Part shown: in pieces, positions 43,217 through 55,160 of the stretch
Numbering within the stretch: the stretch's first letter is position 1
Layout: each line of letters opens with the position of its first letter
From: Knoxdaviesia capensis
Taxonomy: Eukaryota; Ascomycota; Sordariomycetes; Microascales; Gondwanamycetaceae
Assembly (NCBI GenBank): GCA_001510575.1
Contig: LNGK01000015.1
Coordinates: 332,146 to 396,145, forward strand
Direction of reading: 5' to 3'
DNA: 64,000 nt
Position numbers and translations under genes: made by a program
Notes under the pieces: model-generated
Told to the model about the DNA's origin: nothing
Databases searched by the model: none
The model's input: only the letters and a program-made list of their open reading frames with translations

Positions 43217-46200
43217 ATGGCTTCTTCAACGATGTTTGAACTGTTCAAGGCCTTGGAGATTGACATAAACGACATAAAAACAGTCAAGCCTGAACTGCTC
43301 TTTCCCCCAAAGCCGCGCAGAGCACATCATGATGCCTTTTCCAAGCAATCAGTGCAACATCCATATCTTCCAGTGCTCATCACATCTCCTGGCTTCTCTA
43401 AGGTCCATGGCGGTGCCTTCGAGTTCACTTCGACTGCTGTTCTCCACACTCCCGGGACCATCAAATTCGCAAAGAACTTCATTATTGTCAAGCTTGAGAA
43501 GTTTGGAACGACTGTTGGCCGTCTTGACTTCCAGTTAGACACGTTTTATCAGATATACTACTGCTCCGAAACCTCTGAGCTCGTTTTCGTCCTTCTTTCT
43601 CCGCCGAAATCCTACGACATACAACCGTCTGGATACTTCAATCCCAGACTTGGCTCCCACACTAATCGGAGATACGCCCGAGTTCGAGTGCCCCATCTGT
43701 CTGTCCTGGACAGACTATCCGAGTCCCTGCCGTCATGTCTGTTTTTCCGATTCTTCTTGGCTCCTTCGCCTCGGATATCCGATGGCATTTTGAAAATGCT
43801 TAAAAACAAATATCGAAATCGCATATCTATCTCCGAGTTTGCTAGCACGACCTGGATGGGCCCTCACAGCGGGTGGCAGTTGAGTAGCTATGGCGATGAT
43901 ACCAAGAGATTTAGCGATTTTCTCAACGGACTTGAATCGAGGAGAAAGGTTCCATACGCTGTTCTGTTCCAGTTCCACGCTCTCGTGTTCAATGGCTATC
44001 TTCATCCCGAAACTGCCGAAAAGTTGCTCCGTATCTTCTTACGTGACCGCCCGCCTTCCTGGGACCGTCTATCCAGAGCTGGGCAGTGTACTAGTGAGGG
44101 TTTGTGTCTTCTGGCCACTCCATTCACGCGGCTGATGCGAGAAATAGAGTTCGCGTGTCCGGGAAATGACCCAGCCCTCTTGGACCCGCTTCGCCTGTCA
44201 GTGAGAATCCGACAACTCCAAGATGAAGTTTTGAGACCCTCCAACTTTCTTTCCTCACGGCCCACCACAGACACGACTGCAACCTCCCAGACACATCGTT
44301 GGATTCTCCGTGCCCATGTCAAGCCATCACGCATTGACTTTAGCGGCCCTGACCTGGAAGCCAATAACCGTATCCTGCGCAAGTTCCCCAACAACGTCGA
44401 CTGTTTTCTGCGTGTTCAGTTTGGCGATGAGGACGGCAGTCGCCTATACTCAAATCCCTCCGTGTCCCTGGACAAGATTTGGGCTCGCTACAAAACCGTC
44501 TTCGCCCATGGAATCAATGTGGCTGGTCGGGTGTTCAAGTTTCTGGGTTTCTCCAGTTCTTCTCTCCGATCCCACTCTGCCTGGTTCAGCGCCGTGTTCA
44601 CTCAGAGACTGCCAAATGCACCGGACGAACTGTGTACCAGCGTGTCAATCATCAGAAGCCTTGGAGACTTTTCCCACATTCGAATTCCCGCCAGAGCTGC
44701 CGCACGTATTGGTCAGGCGTTTTCTGAAACCCCCTTTGTGGTTAACCTCAAAGAAACTGGCATCACTGCTCGTGCCATACCAGACATCAAGTTCGAGGAG
44801 CGTGTCTTTACTGACGGCGTTGGAGCTATCTCGCCATCGGCCCTGGAAGAGGTGTGGAATGCCTTACCGGCACGTCTGCGTCGGAAACGGCCCACTTGTT
44901 TTCAAATCCGCTGGGGTGGAGTAAAAGGTATGCTGTCGTTGGACTCGCGATTATCAGGGCATGAGATACTCTATCGTCCCGAGTCAATGGAGAAGTTTCC
45001 GTCCAGTGATAAGCAGAACTTGGAAATATGTGAGGTGGCTTCGCGTCCAATGCGCTTCAACCTCAACCACCAGATTATCAAGATCCTCGAGGACATGGAG
45101 GTTCCACCGTCTTGGTTCACTGGCCTCATGCGCCGTGCCCTCGACGCACTTCGTGCTGCCACGACGGATCCCTTCTCCACGGCAAACTTCCTTCGCGTGC
45201 AGGTCCAATTTGGCCCACCAACCGCAAACCTTTCCGGCCTCGTCGCCAATCTTGCCCGTCTTGGATTCGACTATCGCCAAAGCACCTTCCTCCGAAATGC
45301 TGTGAGTGCGATCATGTTGGGTGAAGTGCAACGTCTCAAGCATAAGGCAGCAATCCCGGTTTCTCAGGCCGTGACTCTATTTGGAGTGGTTGATGAGACT
45401 GGCTTTCTGGAAGAGGGCGAGATCTACGTCACATTTGACGTTGATAAGAAGAAAAAGGACACTTCCATCGAGGAAGAAGATGATTACGACTACCTCGAAG
45501 CTGAAGAATATGAGGACGACCTGGAGTACTATTGCGGGGATGAAGATGACTACTCTTACACCGGCGCCGATACCGATGCTCAGGGATCCGGCCCGGCTTC
45601 ACAGTCCTTTAGAGCCCATTCATCAACAAGCAAGGCATCATTCCGAAAGTGGACAGTGCCTTCAGCTCCACCTCAAGATGGCCCAGTACTAATCACTCGA
45701 TCTCCTGCCTTGCACTCTGGTGATATTCAGCCAGCCTTCCAGGTCACTCCTCCAGCTGGCAGTCCGCTCCTCCAGCTGCGGAACTGTGTTGTCTTCAGCC
45801 AAAAGGGCGTGCGTGATTTACCCAGCCAGCTTAGTGGGGGAGATCTTGATGGCGACAAGTTCAATATTATCTGGGATAGGGGCGCAAGAGTCCGTAAGTT
45901 TTATGTTGCTGCCGACTATCCAAGAGTCCAGGCCCGCGGGTTGGACAGGCCGGTGACGAAAGATGACATGGCCACGTTCTTCGTTGAATTCATGGCCTCT
46001 GATCAACTGGGGGTGATTGCTACTCGCCATAAGATTCTCGCCGACAAATACAACACGAAATACCCCAGTTGTGAGAAACTTGCCGAGATGCACTCCCGGG
46101 CTGTGGATTTCTCAAAGACGGGAATTCCCGTAGACATGGCCGAAATACCTCGTCTGGAATCAAGGCAACGGCCAGACTTGTAAGTATCTCTTTGTGCAAT

Positions 46201-47105
46201 TTTGGCATCTATTTTGTCTCTTAGTCTGGCTGAGAGTACTTTTACTAACCGAACCCTTCATTGCAGCACCGCTCCTCCTCACCATGTCAAGTTCACCGAA
46301 GACGCTATTGAACTAAACCTAGACGAGGAAAACGAAGATCACGACCCCGAAGAAGATACCCTGCCTTCTCATATATACTACAGGTCTCAAAAGGTTTTGG
46401 GATCCTTGTTCCGAATGGTGGATATCAAGGAGTTGTGGGCAAGCAACATTTACACCGAGACCGAAACGAGGCGGTCTAATTTCTGGAAGATGGTTCTCTC
46501 CAGCGTCGAGAAAGTACTGGCTGAGTTTTCTGTGACGCGGAAGGGCCACGACTACTTTAACTATCAGTACATCAGTCGCGCCGCCACCGATATTCAGGAA
46601 ATGTCAGTTTAAGAGAGCACGCTGGTGCCGATCATTCTGATTCCAGTTCTCAAGAGTCAACACTAACAAACACTGCACACACACAATGAGTAGGTACGAG
46701 ACCAAGTTCCGGGACTTGTCTACGGCCCATTCAGCCAACATTATGCGCATGCCGACCGAGATGGAGCTATTTATAGGATCGATCTACAATCCTTCCAGCA
46801 CCAAGAACCGGCGAGAAGATGACCACGCAATCAAGCTGCAGGAGAAGATTGCCGAACTCACGAAGAGCGTTGTTTCCGCCATGCGGAAGCCGAGGCTGAT
46901 TGACCCGACTGTGCCTGTGCTGTTCCTCCCGCTGAAAATGTGCTTGGCGTGCTTTCGCCAGAGCATCCAGTCGGTGCCCGGCAATCGGAAGGCTGCGGGT
47001 AAAGGCCGGGGCCTTCAGAGCATGGAGGTTGAGAGTTTTCGGGCGATTGCGGCATCGTGTCTGCTTGGAGAACTGTTTGCCAAGAGAGACCAGTTTGGCA
47101 TTTGA
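43217..47105 (+). CDS. RNA-dependent RNA polymerase (RNA silencing)
   Basis: Three exons (43217-46179, 46267-46602, 46694-47105) encode 1,236 residues. It is a eukaryotic cellular RdRP that makes double-stranded RNA for Dicer in quelling, meiotic silencing or heterochromatin pathways. The catalytic loop DLDGD is at 876-880 (LSGGDLDGDKFNIIWD). Upstream are VFSQKGVRDLP, LITRSPALHSGDIQ and LDSRLSGHEILYRPES, which fit the double-psi beta-barrel core. The length is closer to fission yeast Rdp1 and Neurospora SAD-1/RRP-3 than to QDE-1; the subclass needs a tree. Odd: an acidic insert rich in Asp/Glu/Tyr (about residues 755-785) splits the core just before LITRSPALH. The second intron uses a weak GTCAGT donor and a tandem acceptor. 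Confidence 0.93.
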
Positions 47106-47481
47106 GCGAGGACGGGTTTGTACTGGTAAAATTGGCCCAGATGGGGTGTGTTTAGGTGACATCTATGCAAGCTTATTTGTTCTTGTGTTCTTTACAGTTC
47201 TTCTGTGGTCTTTTGTCTTTTTTTTTTTTTTTTGCGCTCTGTTATTGATTGCGGTTATTGGACAGTTTCTGGTCACTGCCCACTTCCCTTTCTCTTTTCT
47301 GTCGCTGTATCTGGCTGTCTCTTTTGAAATAAACTACTGCTTTGTATTATTGTGCTACTGGTTCAGAAGTCAAGGCGTGATTGACACAATCACCGCTGGA
47401 GCACGAAACAGCGACATACTTTCTTCTACGGATATGGTAGACTCCAGCGACCCATCCGCACGAAGCCCCCCCACCCTTCAG
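47106..47481. other. Convergent 3' intergenic region RdRP/F-box gene
   Basis: This is the 3' flank of both converging genes, T-rich on plus with a 15-nt T run near 47.22 kb. No gene is supported. Confidence 0.6.
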
Positions 47482-49178
47482 CTACGTTCTTAGCGCATCG
47501 CTTCGAACACGGAACAAGCGCTGAACCCAGCGCTTTGCGGCACCAAAATTCACCAATCGCCGGGCCGGGTACTTCAGCAGTACACATTTGGGAGAGGCCC
47601 AAAGCACCAGGAAGTCTCCGGTGTGGTGAAGGATGGGGTGTCGCTCCCGAATGCGGTCCGGAGAATGGCGCCAAATACGATAGTCGTAGGCCAGAAGGGT
47701 GTGTCCTAGCATGTTCAAGATGTCGATCATCCTGGGGATACAAGGTCAGTGAACGGTCGAGGTACATGCAGCCAGGAAGTCGGGGATGGTGAACTTACAA
47801 AATAATCGAAAGCATTCCCGCAGACAGCAAGGGCACGGGGGCGCGAATGTCGGCATACACCTTGTTAGCCACAACTTCCATGAACAAAAATGCCCATGAT
47901 GCTACCATGAACATTTGCAGTAGTACAAAAATGGCGTATGGACGGCTGTACATCGGATTCATGAGGTGAAGCGCCATAATGGCAAAGTGGAGCGACACAG
48001 CCAACTATAGACATGTACAGAAACGGGAGGGCGGGCGGTCAGTTTGCGGGCGGCTGCGGAAATGGTGTGCTGTGGAAGAGAGTGGGGTTTGAACTTACAA
48101 GCAAGACTGTAGCTAGGTCGTGGAAGTAGAACACCAACATGATGGCAACGCACGAAATGACGAGGATGGAATGAATGATGCGCATGAGGTCGACCAAGAT
48201 GCTGACCAGATTGAACTTGTCCCGGCATCTGGCGTGGAACTGGTGCGCCAGTGCGGCGTGCTGGGTGTCCAGCGGGACAGGATAGCCGCACATGCGGCAC
48301 AGCCAGCCCACGCTGAGGTTGCCACGAAGGATAGCGTCGCCAGCAACGAGGCGAACGGACTGCAACTCCGAGCACGGGATGCAGACATTGGGGATGACGC
48401 GGGGGCGGATCTCGGAGTTCACCGGCACGGCCCACGGGCCGGCGATCATGTTGGCGCCGTGGCTGGGGTCCATGGTGAAGCACACCGAGCACAGCGAGCG
48501 GTAGTTGATGACGTTTTGAACGCTCAGGGGCACAGCCAGCACCACGGCGAACACCACCTCGCGGATCTGGCGGCAGGTGCGCGAGAAGCGGACGACTGAC
48601 GGGAAGTCGAGGTGCTGGCACACCATGCAGATCATCTCGGCGGGCAGCTGGAGGAGGGTGGTGCGCGGGGCGGGGGGGGTTGTTTGGGGGGGGTTGCCGC
48701 GGAGGATCTGGAGGGCGAAGGCCGACGAGGAGGCGCGGCCGGAGTGGGTGAAGGGGAGCATGGAGCCGCCGTTGCGGCGGCGGCGGCGGTAGCGGCGCAG
48801 CCATGCGGGCTCTGCGGTGCGGAGGAAGGCCGGTCGGGGGATGGAGATGCGGGCCAGGACGGAGCCGAGGAGCCGGGGTGAGGGGGGGACGGCGGGCGGG
48901 ATGGAGACATCGTCGCGGCTTGAAAACGCAGTGGTGAGGGCCCCGAGCTCTGGCTGGCGGTGGTCGGCGGCAGTTGCAACTGCGGCCGCGGAGGTGATTT
49001 CGGGGTTGGTTGCAGTCGACTCGCCGGGGGCGGGATTGGCAGGAGCGGCAGGAGCGGCACGAGCCGAAGTGCGACCAGGGGCAGGAGCTGTCTGGGCAGC
49101 GTTGTCATCAATGAGAGTTAGGAGACTGGCAACGGAGCCCGCGTCCAGGGCGACGAATCCAAGTGGATGAGTCGACAT
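47482..49178 (-). CDS. F-box protein with Cys-pair module and C-terminal membrane segments
   Basis: Three exons (49178-48099, 48004-47799, 47731-47482) encode 511 residues. The first 170 are disordered (Ala/Pro/Ser-rich, with RRYRRRRR). An F-box lies at about 174-208 (LLQLPAEMICMVCQHLDFPSVVRFSRTC), which would bind Skp1 in an SCF ubiquitin ligase. CSVC, CIPC and CRMC pairs and HQFHARC follow, a possible zinc-binding module. From about residue 330 come hydrophobic helices: VDLMRIIHSILVISCVAIML, VSLHFAIMAL, YAIFVLLQMFMVASWAFLFM and LLSAGMLSIILLMIDILNML. An F-box on an integral membrane protein is uncommon. It would place ubiquitination at an internal membrane. The gene is head-to-head with SEY1. 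Confidence 0.75.
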
Positions 49179-50603
49179 GGTTGTAGACTTGTGGGTACAG
49201 CAACTCTTTTAACGATAGTGTGTGGAGAAAGGGAAGAAAGAAGAAAGAAGGAGGAAAAGAAACAAATTTCCAGGCTGGCACCAGTTGACGTTTATATGTG
49301 TTTTGGAGACGGAGTAAATAGGTCACAATCAGTAAATATATCTATACCATGTGCGTTGTAGATGCTGTAAATAAAAGAAAAACATAAGAGTGGGAGATCT
49401 CTGAAATATAAATAAGAAAGAAAACAAAGATCACAGGGTGAGAAGTAGTGAGCATCAAATCTATAGCCCTTCTTCCTTCCCCTCTTCATGATATTTAGCC
49501 CTACACATGAGAAATTCATTACTCAAGTCCGGACATTAGCAGACATATGATTTCTCGGAATATTATATAATAGATCTCGGTTGATGCATATATAGTGGAG
49601 GAACATCGTGTCAGTTACTGAAGTGGCCTAAGAGAGATCCGGGGGTTTTATATTATATCAGCCATCACTCATACATGTCCTAGGCACTTTTCCAGATATC
49701 TGGCCAAAGTTCCGAGTATTATTCTGACGCGCTCCCTCCGAAGCTGGAGCTACAGAAAGGGGGGGGAATAACATCCCCAAGAGAAGAGTCAAGCCATCAT
49801 CACAGTATGCGAATTGAGGCAGCGGTTTGTTTACAAAACAGCACAGGGTGCTAAATCAAAGGCTTCTGATGCTTTGACACTGACTCAGTCTGGGAAATCC
49901 AGAAGAAGGCTATTGGGAATCGAAGTATAGGGAGGTTATATTTGGGTACATATGTACACAAGCGCAATATATGAGGTAAACGCACATGCCGGCGGAAGGT
50001 TTGAGGTCCGGGAAGGAGCGATCGGCGAGCGGATGAGGCGCTCCTTCCGACGATGTTGTTGCTTCCAGACCAGCTCACTTACACAAACCCTAACCGACCC
50101 TAACTTGTGCTATATAACCCTAATAATGGTCGTAAACCCTAGCTATCCGCCGGTAAATCTTAGGTTCAACAGCCCCCCTTTCTTTCGCCGTTGTGGCGTT
50201 TTGTGTGCAGCCCTCCAACTTGTACCTCAACCATAGCCAACACGCATGAAAGTGACCTTTCCCACCCTGCATAACTTGGTCTGATTAAAATCAGCGTCAT
50301 GCTCTCTTGTCACTTGTCTTGGAGCTTTTATAAGGTGGCCTTTTTTCTTCTCTCTTTTCCCCCAACAACAGGAAGTCACAAGGTTAGACGACGACCACAC
50401 TCCTGGATCCCAACGTTTCCCGCTCTCTCTCTTTTTCTTCTGTGTTGTGCATTCGTCTTCTTTCCATCGTTCCCGAAATATGGTTTCATCGTAATATCTC
50501 TTACGAGTTGTTGTTTCATTAATTCATAACTTAACCAAACCCCCCATACAACCCTTTTTCTTATACCGTGTCCCAAGCTTCTGCTTAACCGCACTACTGC
50601 CGA
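49179..50603. other. Divergent intergenic region F-box/SEY1
   Basis: 1,425 bp between divergent genes with no supported gene. A cluster of CCCTA(A/G) motifs lies at 50085-50142. The SEY1-proximal 250 bp are CT-rich. Confidence 0.6.
50085..50142. promoter_or_regulatory. Telobox-like CCCTAA cluster upstream of SEY1
   Basis: Four ACCCTA elements occur in 58 bp, all in one orientation: AAACCCTAAC, GACCCTAAC, ATAACCCTAAT and GTAAACCCTAG. The cluster is 460-520 bp before the SEY1 ATG. It is too irregular for a telomere array and fits a promoter site for a Tbf1/Teb1-type telobox protein. HomolE-like elements of ribosomal genes (ACCCTACCCT) are similar. Confidence 0.5.
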
Positions 50604-53498
50604 ATGCCCCCCATTCCACAAAATCTCCCCGCCATGAACGGCCACTTTGCCGCCATCGGCGATGATCCGACCGCCGTGAACTACGAACATGGCGTGCAGG
50701 TGATAGACGAAGATAAACAGTTCAAGTACGTTCGGTCCGGCGTGGCTGTGGGCGTGTCGGGGTCTCGTCCGGGCCCTTGTTGGGGGAGCGAGAGATGTGC
50801 TCTGCAAAAGCGTGAACATGTGAAATCTCGTCCACAGCATAGCATATATGTTTGCAAAGACAAAAGCTGACTGGATATCATTATTTCTCCGCCTCTCTAG
50901 CAATGAAATCAACTCGTACCTTCGCCTCACCAAGGTCGCCGATGCTGGCTTCGACTACCACCTCATCTCCGTGTTCGGCTCGCAGTCGACCGGAAAGTCG
51001 ACCCTCCTGAACAACCTCTTCGGCACCGCCTTCTCCGTCATGTCCGAGTCGGAACGTCGCCAGACCACCAAGGGAATCTGGATGTCTAAGAACAAGAAGG
51101 AAGGCAAGTCGGCTGCCATGGCCGACGCCGACGACACTGCCCCTATTCCCGCCGGTTCGGTGGCCCGCAACATCCTGGTCATGGATGTCGAGGGAACCGA
51201 TGGGCGCGAGCGTGGTGAGGACCAGGATTTCGAGCGCAAGAGCGCCCTGTTTGCGCTGGCCACGAGCGAGGTCTTGATTGTGAATATCTGGGAGACCCAG
51301 GTTGGTCTGTACAACGGTGCGAACATGGGCCTGCTGAAGACTGTGTTCGAGGTCAACCTGCAGCTGTTCTTGAAAGACAAGCAGTCGAACCCGCGCTCGC
51401 TGCTGTTCTTCGTCATCCGTGACCACCTCGGAACCACCCCGCTCGCCAACCTCCAGAACACCCTCATCCAGGATCTCACCAAGATCTGGTCGTCGATCGC
51501 GAAGCCCCAGGGCCTTGAGGCGTCAAAGATCGAGGACTACTTCGACTTTGGCTTTGCCGCCCTGCCCCACAAGATCCTCCAGGCCGACAAGTTCGTCGTC
51601 GAAGTCGATAAACTGCGCGCGCGCTTTTCGGCCGGCAAGCGGACCGCCAAGACCTCCACCCACGACGCCCAGGAGCTGGAGGGCGGAATCTTCCTTCCCG
51701 AGTACCACCGACGTATCCCCGCCGACGGCTTCTCGGTATATGCCGAGGGCATTTGGGACCAGATCGTCAACAACAAGGACCTCGATCTGCCCACCCAGCA
51801 GGAGCTTCTGGCCCAGTTCCGTTGTGACGAAATCTCGAGGGAGGTTCTTGTGGCTTTTGACGAGGCTATCCTGCCTGTCGAGGACCAGCAGGGCGAGGCC
51901 AGCCGCACTGGGAAGTCCGTCATCCTGGAAAGCCTCGGCTCCCTGGGTAGCGGAGCGCGAGAGAAGTGCATCAAGGCCTTCGAGGTCCAGGCGAGCCGGT
52001 ACCATAAGGGAGTGTATACGCGCAAGCGCCAGGATCTTGAGTCCAAGATTGATGGTCGTCTGAAGACCTTGTACCAGGGCCAGCTTGCTGCCTGCCACAA
52101 GATAGGTGTGGCAACGTTTGCCGATGCTGTGTCAGAGAAGGTCAAGCAGGGCCAGCGATCGGGTGGCACCTACGAGTTCGCCGATATTGTGTCCACTGAG
52201 AAGACCAAGTCGATTGCCGCCTTCGAGAAGGAGTCTCAAAGTCTCGCCATCGAGGGCCTGGCCTGGACTGTGTTCAAGCCCCAGCTCACTCTGTTCGAGA
52301 AGGAACTTGATGCCCAGAGCGCGAAGCTGCGCAAGGAGGAGATGCGCCGGCTTGCCACGCGGGTCGAGCGCTGGGTCAAGTCGCGCCTTGGCGACGCCAT
52401 CGGCCTGGAGTTCAACAAGCTCGGGTCGGGACGCGGCGGATCAGTGGCCCCTGAGGAGGGCGAGAAGCCGGCTTCGACTTCGGAGAAAGACCTCTGGGAC
52501 CGCATCTGGAATGTGTTTGTTGATATTGTCACCGAGGCTGAGGGTCGGTTCGCGGAGAGAGCCAAGAGCTTCGAGGCCAGCCGCGACGAGGTGGATGTTG
52601 GCCTGTGGCGGTTGCGCCGCAAGAGCTGGGTGGCGCTCCGCGAGCGCATTAACGAGGAGGTCATGGAGGGCAACATCCTGCTGAAGCTTAGAGAGAACTT
52701 CGAGGACAAGTTCCGCTACGACGAGGCGGGCGTGCCGCGGATATGGCGGCCGACGGACGACATCGAGGGCATCTACACCAAGGCGCGCGAGTCGACGCTG
52801 ACGCTCATCCCGCTGCTGGCGCGGTTCCGGCTATCGACGACGTATGCGCCGCCAGACCTGCCGTCGTGGATCGGCCACCAGCCGGCCGCGGCCGAGGCGG
52901 GCGATGAGGAGGATCTGACGCCGATCGGTGGAGTCGATGAGGAAGAGGGCAAGAGCCTAGAGGAGGAGATGACGGTGCTGAGCGAGAGCAAGCGCCAGGA
53001 CCTGGTCATTCGCTTCAAGAAGACGGCAGATGGCGTCTACGTTGAAGCAAAGCGGGGTGCCCTGGGCGGAGTGTCGCAGGTGCCGTTCTATTTCTATGTG
53101 TTGTTGCTGGTTCTGGGATGGAACGAGATTTTCATGGGTAAGCTGCCATCCACCTTTATCCTCTTTCGAAGCGAGCCATCATTAACATATCTCTTCTCTA
53201 TCATCTAGTTCTGCGCAACCCCTTCCTCTTCATGCTGATCATCGTGATTGCCGGCGGCACGTACATCTCGTACACGCTGAACCTGCTGGGCCCGATGGTG
53301 CAGATGGCCAATGCGGCGGCGACCCAGGGTGTCGAGCTCGGCAAGCAGAGGCTGCGTGACTTCATTGAGAGCTCCGACACGGCGCGGCAGGCGCTGGCGA
53401 TGCCGGCGCGCCAGGATAGCGACTCGATCAGCCTGGAGACGCTGGATAGCCGGGGCAAGCGGGTGAACCGGAACGAAACGGTGGTTGATGATATTTGA
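50604..53498 (+). CDS. SEY1: Sey1/RHD3-type dynamin-like GTPase, ER membrane fusion
   Basis: Three exons (50604-50725, 50901-53137, 53209-53498) encode 882 residues, the usual Sey1 length. The start could also be the ATG at 50634 (MNGHFAAIGD). The GTPase domain has the P-loop GSQSTGKST (67-75), the switch FSVMSESERRQTTKGIW, and DVEGTDGRERGEDQ. A long helical middle follows. Near the C-terminus two hydrophobic segments (about 766-785 and 791-811: FYFYVLLLVLGW; FLFMLIIVIAGGTYI) form the hairpin that anchors it in the ER membrane, with a short cytosolic tail. It fuses ER tubules into a network. It is convergent with the RNase H2 gene and divergent from the F-box membrane protein. Confidence 0.96.
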
Positions 53499-54080
53499 AC
53501 TCACCCGCTTGGATGTTTCTTCTTTTTGTCTTTCCTCGCCGTTCTTCTTTTCTGCAGTTACACTCTCGTTCTAGCTTCAAACTGTCTTGAGCTCTTGGAT
53601 CCTATCTTTTTTTTTATCTTTTTCTGTACTCGTGGGAGAGACAATAGAGTTTTTGGGCGTGAGTTGCCTTTCTTTTTACCTAATGTGTCCGGAATCCTTG
53701 TTTTCGAGGGCGTACTCAATTATCCCTTATGGGCTTTTGGAGCCGGTCTTTTCGCATCACAGGTTCTAGGCGTGCTTGTCGTCGTATATTTTGTGGTAGA
53801 GGAAGAAGACGAGTGGTGGGAAATAGGGGGGAAATTCACGGCAGGGAATAACAAGCGTATGGTTCCGATCCGGCCAACGAAAGGAAGAGCGCGCACATAC
53901 AGGACGTTAGGGGATTAGATATATATATATAAATATATATTAGGTCGTTATTCATTATGGTGCTTAGTTGGTAATAAATCGATACGGTTGTACATAATAG
54001 GTTGTGTGGAAGGCAAGAGAGCCAGAAAAAGGGGGCGAACGTGAGTTGATACTAGTATACAGAGATTGGCGTGGAGCACC
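53499..54080. other. Convergent 3' intergenic region SEY1/RNase H2A
   Basis: This is the 3' flank of both genes, with a TA-rich stretch at about 53.92-53.94 kb. Nothing else is supported. Confidence 0.6.
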
Positions 54081-55160
54081 TTAGAACGCCTCCATTCCAA
54101 CAGAAGATCCGTACCAATTGCCCAGCTCGCCGGCATCGGCATCCTCGGTCTTCCCCGAGGCGGAGAAGTACGTCGTCAGGCGCGCAGTCTCGCCGTCATC
54201 GTCGACTGGCCAGTCGATAGCCACGGCGCCGCTACCCTTGGCATCCATCATGTCCTTGGCGGTTCCCCAGCTGAAGCGGCACTCCGGGCCCCATCCAAAG
54301 ACCGGGTGCATGTTTGAGCGCAGCCACGACACGCAGCGCGGATCAGACGGGTATCCGGAGCCCCAAGCCAGAGACGGCTCGGCGCCTTCGGGGGGCGGCC
54401 CGGCACGGCCCTTGTACAGGACCTCCAGCGCCACGTCGCGGGTGACCTTTGCGCACACCGACGCGGCGCTGACGCACGGATACAGACTATCGGCCTTCTT
54501 GGCCACGGTGATGTGGATGCCGGGGAACAGGCGCTGCAGGCGGGCCTGGTAGGTGGCGGGCGGGCCGACGGTATCGACGTAGATCTCGCGCACGTTGACG
54601 CCGCGGGCGATGACGCCGCGGATCAGGTCGACGGTGGCGTCCATGGCCTGGGCGTTGAGGTTGTAGGGGGCGGCGTGGGCGGGGCGCAGCATGTTGGCGG
54701 CGATGTCGCGGGCGGAGAGCGCGGCGGTGGCCCAGCCGCAGGCGGCGGCCAGGTCGGAGGCCGGGTCGCACAGGGTGCGGAGCAGGGCGGTGCGCACGGC
54801 GGGCGTGAGCACCTTGGAGTCGTCGAAGTGGTGGGCGGTGCGCAGCAGCGGGTCGGACAGGCCGGTCGGGAGGAAGAACACGCCGTACACCATGGGGCCG
54901 AGCACCGGGCCGCGGCCGGCTTCGTCGACGCCGAGCACGCAGGCTTCGCCGAGCGGCGGGTCGGAGGCGGCGGGTGATGACGCGGGGTCCGTGGATGGAG
55001 GTTGTGGGGTGGGCGGGAGAAGGCGGGGCGGGATTGGGGAGAAGTATGTGTAGGATTCGCCGGCGAGGAGGCGGGGTTCGTCGATTGAGGGGGGGAGGAA
55101 GGCGAACAGGGAGGGGGCGGACGAAGAGGAGTCTTCCATTGTGTCGTCGTGGTCGTCCAT
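54081..55160 (-). CDS. RNH201: Ribonuclease H2 catalytic subunit A
   Basis: A single-exon gene of 359 residues starting at 55160 (MDDHDDTMED); the frame is open further upstream but without similarity. The first 70 residues are Pro/Ser-rich. The RNase HII domain has GVDEAGRGPVLGP (D79, E80), FDDSK, the third acid D196 in YVDTVGP, and D224 in KKADSLYP. The D79-E80-D196-D224 set reproduces the catalytic pattern, with the last spacing identical to human RNASEH2A. It removes ribonucleotides and RNA:DNA hybrids from nuclear DNA. Two ACGCGT boxes lie 248-265 bp upstream. It is head-to-head with the CENP-C gene. Confidence 0.95.
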   Translation of the reverse strand: MDDHDDTMEDSSSSAPSLFAFLPPSIDEPRLLAGESYTYFSPIPPRLLPPTPQPPSTDPASSPAASDPPLGEACVLGVDEAGRGPVLGPMVYGVFFLPTGLSDPLLRTAHHFDDSKVLTPAVRTALLRTLCDPASDLAAACGWATAALSARDIAANMLRPAHAAPYNLNAQAMDATVDLIRGVIARGVNVREIYVDTVGPPATYQARLQRLFPGIHITVAKKADSLYPCVSAASVCAKVTRDVALEVLYKGRAGPPPEGAEPSLAWGSGYPSDPRCVSWLRSNMHPVFGWGPECRFSWGTAKDMMDAKGSGAVAIDWPVDDDGETARLTTYFSASGKTEDADAGELGNWYGSSVGMEAF

